This document shows positions 57,014 through 64,000 of a DNA stretch of 64,000 nucleotides, piece by piece. The notes beneath the pieces were generated by a model. It did no database searches, was not told the origin of the DNA, and was given only the letters and a program-made list of their open reading frames with translations. The stretch lies in the NCBI GenBank assembly GCA_011799875.1, contig CM022303.1, forward strand, positions 274,546,904-274,610,903, in the 5' to 3' direction. Position numbers and translations under genes: made by a program. Position 1 is the first letter of the stretch. Every line of letters begins with the position of its first letter. The stretch comes from Thinopyrum elongatum. Taxonomy: Eukaryota; Streptophyta; Magnoliopsida; Poales; Poaceae.

Positions 57014-59087
57014 TGCTTGGAGTGTATTGTATGATTTGAGTCTTTGCTTTTTAGTTTGCCACAATCATCCTTGCTGTACACACCTTTTTAGAGGGACACG
57101 CATGAATCGTGATTTATTAGAATACTCTATGTGCTTCACCTATATCTTTTGAGCTAGGCAATTTTGCTCTAGTGCTTCACTTATACTCCCTCTGTTCCGA
57201 TTTACTCATCGTGGTTTTAGTTCAAATTTGAACTAAAACCACGACGAGTAAATCGGAACGGAGGGAGTATCTTTTTAGAGCACGGCGGTGGTTTTATTTT
57301 ATAGAAATTGTTGAACTCTCATGCTTCACTTATATTATTTTGAGAGTCTTTAAACAGAATGGTAATTTGCTTTGGTTATAAATTTAGTCCTAATATGATA
57401 GGCATCCAAGAGGGATATAATAAAAACTTTCATATAAAGTGCATTGAATACTATGAGAAGTTTGATTCCTTATGATTGTTTTGAGATATAGAGATGGTAA
57501 TATTAGAGTCATGCTAGTGAGTAATTGTGAATTTGAGAAATACTTGTGTTAAAGTTTGTGATTCCCGTAGCATGCACGTATGGTGAACCGTTATGTGATG
57601 AAGTCGGAGCATGATTTATTTATTGATTGTCTTCCTTATGAGTGGCGGTCGGGGACGAGCGATGGTCTTTTCCTACCAATCTATCCCCCTAGGAGCATGC
57701 GTGTAGTACTTCGTTTCGATAACTAATAGATTTTTGCAATAAGTATGTGAGTTCTTTATGACTAATGTTGAGTCCATGGCTTATACGCACTCTCACCCTT
57801 CCACCATTGCTAGCCTCTCTAGTCCCGCGCAACTTTCGCCGGTACCATATACCCACCATATACCTTCCTCAAAACAGCCACCATACCTACCTATTATGGC
57901 ATTTCCATAGCCATTCCGAGATATATTGCCATGCAACTTTCCACCGTTCCGTTTATTATGACACGCTTCATCATTGTCATATTGCTTTGCATGATCATGT
58001 AGTTGACATCGTATTTGTGGCAAAGCCACCATTCATAATTCTTTCATACATGTCACTCTTGATTCATTGCACATCCCGGTACACCATCGGAGGCATTCAT
58101 ATAGAGTCATATTTTGCCCTAAGTATCGAGTTGTAATTTTTGAGTTGTAAGTAAATAAAAGTGTGATGAACTTCATTATTAGAACATTGTCCCATGTGAG
58201 GAAAGGATGATGGAGACTATGATTCCCCCACAAGTGGGGATGAGACTCCGGACGAAAAAAAAGAGGCCAAAAAAATGAGAAGGCCCAAATAAAAAAAAAG
58301 AGAGAGAAAAGAGAGAAGGGACAATGTTACTATCCTTTTACCACACTTGTGCTTCAGAGTAGCACCATGATCTTCATGATAGAGAGTCTCCTATGTTGTC
58401 ACTTTCATATACTAGTGGGAATTTTTCATTATAGAACTTGGCTTGTATATTCCAATGATGGGCTTCCTCAAATTGCCCTAGGTCTTCGTGAGCAAGCGAG
58501 TTGGATGCACACCCACTTAGTTTTCTTTTGAGCTTTCATAAACTTATAGCTCCTGTGCATCCGTTGCATGGCAATCCCTACTCACTCACATTGATATCTA
58601 TTGATGGGCATCTCCATAGCCCGTTGATACGCCTAGTTGATGTGAGACTATCTCCTTCTTTTTGTCTTCTCCACAACCACCATATTCTATTCCACCTATA
58701 GTGCTATGTCCATGGCTCACGCTCATGTATTGCGTGAAAGTTGAAAAAGTTTGAGAACATCAAAAGTATGAAACAATTGCTTGGCTTGTCATCGGGGTTG
58801 TGTATGATTTGAATATTTTGTGTGATGAAGATGGAGCGTAGCCAGACTATATGATTTTGTAGGGATAAGCTTTCTTTGGCCATGTTATTTTGAGAAGACA
58901 TAATTGCCTTGTTAGTATGCTTGAAGTATTATTGTTTTTATGTCAATACTAAATTTTTTGTTTTGAATCTTATGGATCTGAACATTCATGCCACAATAAA
59001 GAAAATTACATGGATAAGTATGTTAGGTAGCCTCCCACGTCAAAAATTATGTTTTATCATTCACCTACTCGAGGACGAGCAGGAATT
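57014..59087 (+). other. Element E residual interior, non-coding
   Basis: Matches the 3' interior of gypsy A in opposite orientation on the window. A-rich run and GAGA repeats at 58255-58320. Contains one MITE. No coding frame of significance. Confidence 0.7.
57186..57267. mobile_element. Near-perfect palindromic Stowaway MITE (82 bp)
   Basis: CTCCCTCTGTTCCGATTTAC.. mirrors ..GTAAATCGGAACGGAGGGAG with TA on both sides (57184-57185, 57268-57269). The arms of about 40 bp meet at TTCAAATTTGAA with only one or two mismatches, so an RNA copy would be one hairpin. Confidence 0.93.
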
Positions 59088-59102
59088 AAGCTTGGGGATG
59101 CT
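59088..59102 (+). other. Element E polypurine tract
   Basis: AAGCTTGGGGATGCT ends at the start of the right LTR. Confidence 0.85.
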
Positions 59103-60704
59103 TGATAGGTCTCCAACGTATCTATAATTTTTGATTGTTCCATGCTATTATATTATCTGTTTTGGATGTTTTATATGCATTAATATGCTATTTTATATTA
59201 TTTTTGGGTCTAACCTATTAACCTACAGCCCAGTGCCAGTTTCTGTTATTTCCTTGTTTTTTTAGCTTCGTGGAAAAGGAATACCAAATGGAGTCCAAAC
59301 AGAATAAATTCTTCGCGATGATTTTTCTTGGACCAGAAGACACCCAGGAGACTTGGAGATGAAGTCGGAGGAGCCATGAGGCGGCCACAAGGGTGGAGGG
59401 CGCGCCCCTGCCTTGTGCCCCCCCCCCCCCCCCCCCCGTGACCTAATTCTTTCGCCTATATATTCACATATGTTCCCAAACCACCAGAAGCATCCACGAA
59501 AACATTTTTCCACCGCCGCAACCTTCTGTACCCGTGAGATCCCATCTAGGGACCTTTTCCGGCACCCTGCCGGAGGGGGATTCGATCACGGAGGGCTTCT
59601 ACACCAACCCTATTGCCCTTCCGATGAAGCGTGAGTAGTTTACCTCAGACCTACGGGTCCATAGCTAGTAGCTAGATGGCTTCTTCTCTCTCTTTGATTC
59701 TCAATACCATGTTATCCTCGATGTTCTTGGAGATCTATTCGATGTAATACTTGTTTGCGGTGTGTTTGCCAAGATCCGATGAATTGTGGATTTATGATCA
59801 GATTATCTATGAATATTATTTGAATCTTCTCTGAATTCTTTTATGCATGATTTGATATCTTTCTAATTCTCTTCAAACTATCGGTTTGGTTTGGCCAACT
59901 AGATTGGTTTTTCTTGCAATGGGAGAAGTGCTTAGCTTTGGGTTCAATCTTGCGGTGTCCTTTCCCAGTGACCGTAGGGGCAGCAAGGCATGTATTGTAT
60001 TGTTGCCATCGAGGATAAAAACATGGGGTTTACATCATATTGCTTGAGTTTATTCCTCTACATCATGTCATCTTACTTAATGCGTTACTCTGTTCTTCAT
60101 GAACTTAATACTCTAGATGCAGGCAGGAGTCGGTCGATGTGTGGAGTAATAGTAGTAGATGCAGAATCGTTTCGGTCTACTTGACACGGACGTGATGCCT
60201 ATATTCATGATCATTGCCTTAGATATCATCATAACTTTGCGCTTTTCTATCAATTGCTCGGCAGTAATTTGTTCACCCACCGTATTATTTGCTATCTTGA
60301 GAGAAGCCTCTAGTGAAACCTATGGCCCCCGGGTCTATTTTCCATCAAGTAAGTTTCCGATCTACTATTTCCCATCATATAAGTTTCCGATCTACTATTT
60401 TGAAGTCTTTTACTTTCCGATCTATAAACCAAAAATACCAAAAATATTTACTTTATCTTTTATTTAGTTTCATCTATATCTATCAGATCTCACTTTTGCA
60501 AGTAACCGTGAAGGGATTGACAACCCCTTTTATTGCGTTGGGTGCAAGTTGTTTGATTGTTTGTGCAGGTATTCGGTGATTTGTGCGTTGTCTCCTACTG
60601 GATTGATACCTTGGTTCTCAAACTGAGGGAAATACTTACCTCTACTTTGCTGCATCACCCTTTCCTCTTCAAGGGAAAAACCAACGCAAGCTCAAGAAGT
60701 AGCA
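59103..60704 (+). repeat. Element E 3' LTR, complete
   Basis: 1,602 bp from TGATAGGTCTCCAACG to CAAGAAGTAGCA. A run of 20 C lies at 59418-59437, absent in the left LTR. Confidence 0.9.
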
Positions 60705-60709
60705 TCGAG
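60705..60709. repeat. Element E target-site duplication, right (TCGAG)
   Basis: Matches 55784-55788. Confidence 0.93.
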
Positions 60710-61681
60710 GGAGGGTCAATCTTCATCAACATCTTCACCAGCACCATCTCCCCTCAAACCCTAGTTCATCTATTGTATTCAATCTTTGCCTCAGAACCTC
60801 AGATTGGTACCTGTGGGTTGTTAGTAGTGTTGATTACTCCTTGTAGTTGATGCTAGTTGGTTTACTTGGTGGAAGATCATATGTTCAGATCCTTAATGAT
60901 AATTAATACCCCTCTGATCTTGAACATGAACATGCTTTGTGAGTAGTGGCTTTTGTTCCTAAGGACATGGGAGAAGTCTTGTTATAAGTAATCATGTGAA
61001 TCTGGTATTCGTTCGATATTTTGATGAGATGTATGTTGTCTTTCCTCTAGTGGTGTTATGTGAACATCGACTACATGACACTTCACCATGACTTGGGCCT
61101 AGGGGGAGGCATTGGGGAGTAATAAGTAGATGATGAGTTGCTAGAGTGACAGAAGCTTAAACCCTAGTTTATGCGTTGCTTCGTAAGGGGCTGATTTGGA
61201 TCCACATGTTTCATGCTATGGTTAGATTTATCTTAGTTCTTATTTCGTAGTTGCAGATGCTAGCGAGAGGGGTTAATCATAAGTGGGAGGCTTGTCCAAG
61301 TAAGGACACCACCCAAGCACCGGTCCACCCACATATCAATTTATCAAAGTAACGAACGCGAATCATATGAGCATGATGAAAACTAACTTGACGATAATTC
61401 CCATGTGTCCTCGGGAGCGCTTTGCTTTATATAAGAGTTCGTCCAGGCTTATCCTTTGCTATAAAAAGGATTGGGCCACCTTGCTGCACCTTTGTTACAC
61501 TTGTTACTTGTTACCCGTTAGGAATTATCTTATCACAAAACTATCTGTTACCGATAATTTCAGTGCCTGCAGAAAATACCTTGCTGAAAACCGCTTGTCA
61601 TTTCCTTCTGCTCCTCGTTGGGTTGGACACTCTTACTTATCGAAAGGACTACGATTGATCCCCTATACTTGTGGGTCATCA
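60710..61681 (+). repeat. Gypsy element C 3' LTR, second part
   Basis: Continues the LTR after element E and ends CTTGTGGGTCATCA. TATAAAAAGG at about 61459-61468 may be its promoter TATA box, which lies 220 bp before the LTR end. Confidence 0.9.
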
Positions 61682-63314
61682 CCTGTTTGGTTGCGCACAT
61701 GGCCATTTCCCGATTAAATATCTGGGAATACGGATTCATTATCAGCGTCTCACCGTTGCAGAGTGGAAGCATGTAGAGGAGCGGCTTGAGAAACGGTTGA
61801 GCAGCTGGAAAGGCAAGCTGCTCTCTGTTGGAGGATGGCCAGTTTTGATTAACTCTGTCCTCACAAATATGGTTCTCTATATGCTTTCTTTCTTCCAACT
61901 CACAAAAGGGTTGCTGTAAAGACTAGACTATTTTAGATCCAGATTCTTTTGGCAAGGAGACGGAGAAAAGAAAAAATACAGACTAGCCAAGTGGAGCGTG
62001 GTTTGTAGGCCGAAAGACCAAGGTGGAGTTGGAATTCATGACCTGCAGGTCAAGAATGAGGCTCTCCTTAGTAAATGGTTGTTCAAACTTCTTACTGAGG
62101 ATGGTGTTTGGCAAACCATAATGCGCAACAAGTATCTAGGCCAAAAGGCGGTGTCTCATGCATATTGGAAACCTAGCGACTCCACTTTTGGGATGGCCTA
62201 ATGGCGGCAAAGAAACATCTCTTTCGCTTTGGGTCTTTCGCGATAAAGGACGGGTCAGAGATTCGTTTTCGGGAATACATCTTGCTAGGCGATGCCAGTC
62301 TCCTAGAACAATATCCAGCCTTGTACAACATTGCTCGCGATAAGAATAATACTATTGCACAGGTGCTCAGTTCATCCCCCCCCCCCCCCCCCGAATATTT
62401 CGTCTAGGCGGGATTTGACTGGCTGCCGACTTATGTCATGGCATAACCTTTTGTCCCGTCTGGATGCGATTAGCCTGACACAAGGCTGGGATGTGTTTTG
62501 CTGGAACCTTACTACATAAGGGTCTTTCACCATAGACTCTATGTATCGTGCACTCACGCATTCTGAGGTACCAGTGAGTAATAATTAGAAAATTTTGAAG
62601 ATACCACTAAAAGTTAAAATCTTCATGTGGTATCTTCTTAGGGGTGTTGTGCTAACCAAAGACAACCTCGCACGGTGCAATTGGCAAGGGAGTAAGAGCT
62701 ATTGTTTTTGTACTCATGATGGGACAATCAGACACCTCTTTTTCCAATGCAACTTTGCACGTTCTACGTGGTCAGTCATCCAAATAGCATCATGTTTATA
62801 TCCGCCCACAAGTGTTGCCAATATTTTTGGCCACCGGTTGGACGGTATTTCAAATAGGTTCAAAACGCTATTGAGGGTGGGAGTATATGACTTACTATGG
62901 TGGCTTTGGCTATGTAGAAATGATTTTGTTTTTAATGACAAAAATTCTTCTCCTTCGCAGGCTATTTTCCGTTGTACGCACTCGCTTCATACGTGGTCTA
63001 TGCTACAACAAGCGGAGGTCCAACATCTGTTCAAGGCGGTGTGTACGTGGTTGGAGTAGGTGGCTACGGAGGTTTTTACCCAACATGGGTGGTAGCATAA
63101 CCTCCGGATCGGTCCATCTCACCTTTTGACATAGGCACAGTGTCGGTCTATAGGACTCTACTTTTGTTGATTTGTCGGTTTTTGTTTTCTTCTGGTTGTC
63201 AGACTTTTGGTGTTCGGCTGTGTGCATTATGCAGAGGCCAGGTGTTGCTCATAATGCTTTGTATCCACTTGATGCTACATTTTGAGTTAATAAAATCGCC
63301 CTTTATCGAAAAAA
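61682..63314 (+). pseudogene. LINE (L1-type) ORF2 C-terminal part and 3' end
   Basis: The region encodes the end of a plant LINE reverse transcriptase: GHFPIKYLGIRI, WKGKLLSVGGWPVLINSVL, RFFWQGDGEKKKYRLAKW and KDQGGVGIHDLQVKNEALLSKWL, then the zinc-binding RVT domain (IPLKVKIFMWYLLRG..TKDNLARCNW..CFCTHDGTIRHLFFQCNFARSTW) at 62595-63059. Stops occur at 61917-61919, after 62200 and near 62588, and a 17-C run at 62376-62392 shifts the frame. It ends with TTGAGTTAATAAAATCGCCC and a short CGAAAAAA tail at about 63314. Its 5' part must lie left of the window because element C is inserted at 61681. Insertion into gypsy D is on the opposite strand. Confidence 0.88.
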
Positions 63315-64000
63315 TGGAGATCGCCCTATGCATGAATGCCAGTTTGTATTGTACCAGAGCTTCGAGAGGGGTAGCCACTGAGACCAGTGATTCGGATGAG
63401 CGCTGATGAAGCAATGTAGGTATCCCTCCACTTGCTGATTGACATGTTCGGTTTGCCCGTCCGTTTGTGGGTGATGCCCGGAGCTCATTCTGAGTTTGAT
63501 TCCCATCCTGTTGCACAGTTCCTTCCAAAACAAACATGTGAAAATTGGACCTTGATCAGAAACCAAGGAAACAGGAAGACCATGAAGACGGTGTACATGG
63601 TCCAAGAACACTTCAGCCACGGTGCTAGCAGTGTATGGATGTTTCAGAGGAATGAAATGTCCATACTTCGCCAGCTTATCTATGACCACTAGTATACAAT
63701 TATATTGGCAAGAAGCAGGGAGCCCTTCAACGAAATCCAGCGTCATGATTTCCCATGGCTGAGATGGTATTGGCAGGGGTTGCAAGAGCCCTGGGTAAGG
63801 AACACGCTCTGGTTTAGCAAGCTGGCAGATCTCACACTGCTGAACTGCTGTTTTGATCATTTGTTTCATGTTCTTCCATTGAAATAATTGAGAAATCCTT
63901 CGATAAGTAACAGGAAATCCCGAATGACCGCCAGCAGAACTAGCATGTAAATTGGAAATGATTTTTTGCTGTAGCTGAGTATCAGGACCCACCCATATTC
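63315..64000 (-). pseudogene. Gypsy D integrase fragment, interrupted by the LINE and the window edge
   Basis: On the minus strand an open frame from the right edge shows the H2C2 finger (GHSGFPVTYRRI..CEICQLAKPE), catalytic Asp in MTLDFVEGLP, Asp in LVSDQGPIFT and Glu in DGQTEHVNQQVE, then WSQWLPLSKLWYNTNWH up to GRSPF, where the LINE tail begins. The style (KPERVPYPGLLQPLPIP) is that of chromovirus-type Ty3/gypsy elements and differs from element C. The visible frame has no stop before the LINE junction, so this is the best preserved integrase here. Its remaining C-terminal part, 3' end and LTR should lie left of element C, outside the window. Confidence 0.88.

Larger units (their letters stand above)
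55789..60704 (+). mobile_element. Element E, WHAM-like gypsy deletion derivative
   Basis: 4,916 bp with a TCGAG duplication. The right LTR is complete (1,602 bp); the left LTR stops matching it after about 57012, so its last 390 bp, the primer site and most of the interior are deleted. The remaining interior (2.1 kb) is non-coding and matches the 3' interior of gypsy A. It cannot transpose by itself and lacks a primer site. LTR start resembles WHAM, from memory. Confidence 0.9.

Noticed and set aside
59418..59437. Run of 20 C (and 17 C at 62376-62392) as a possible functional G-quadruplex
   Set aside because: A single long homopolymer in dead elements is more likely slippage or a sequencing or assembly artefact than a conserved structure.

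Overview
The window is a nuclear repeat block from a large grass genome. The families point to the Triticeae (wheat, barley, rye, Aegilops): a BARE1/Angela/WIS-like copia element, several Athila-group gypsy elements with tRNA-Asp-type primer sites (LTRs resembling Sabrina and WHAM), a CACTA element with GGCC-rich subterminal repeats, Stowaway MITEs and small Helitrons. Family names are from memory; element boundaries are read from termini and target-site duplications (TSDs). No rRNA, tRNA, CRISPR or bacterial feature was seen.

The window resolves into nested insertions. Outermost is a gypsy element D (minus strand, integrase fragment, 63315 to the right edge). A LINE 3' part (61682-63314) lies in its integrase domain. 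Gypsy element C (plus strand) lies in the LINE: its 5' LTR end, gag and protease are at 1-1796, its reverse transcriptase to 3' LTR at 49743-61681. Element C is split twice. A 47,946-bp insertion with CACTA termini (1797-49742, TSD GTG) separates protease from reverse transcriptase with the reading frame kept. A deleted WHAM-like element E (55789-60704, TSD TCGAG) splits its 3' LTR. The CACTA contains gypsy A (20439-36459, minus, TSD TGCAT), whose 5' LTR is split by a copia element (26762-35374, plus, TSD AAGAT). It also contains gypsy B (38659-45814, minus, TSD GCTGC). By-eye LTR divergences follow the nesting order: C about 5 percent, A about 3.5, copia about 1.8, B about 2.2.

Without A and B the CACTA is about 24.8 kb. 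Its left part carries gene-like cargo: a DUF4283-like ORF (5211-6080, minus), a three-exon F-box/DUF295 gene with an intact predicted frame (6695-8975, minus), a truncated DEDD 3'-5' exonuclease (10107-10541, plus), a UIM-like fragment beside a 60-bp minisatellite (13240-13925), an unknown broken gene with a TATA box (16034-16603, minus) and another broken fragment (17198-17666, plus). Small Helitrons, a long GAA tract and TG-rich minisatellites lie between them. The right part holds a promoter-like, minisatellite-rich region and a coiled-coil exon (47937-48201) that may belong to the element's own second gene. I saw no TNP2-type transposase.

Elements A and B lack gag-pol but each encodes an acidic protein on the same strand as its LTRs. 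Their 3' internal regions match those of E and C respectively, suggesting non-autonomous partners. All retroelement coding regions here carry stops or frameshifts. The best candidate for an expressed gene is the F-box/DUF295 gene.
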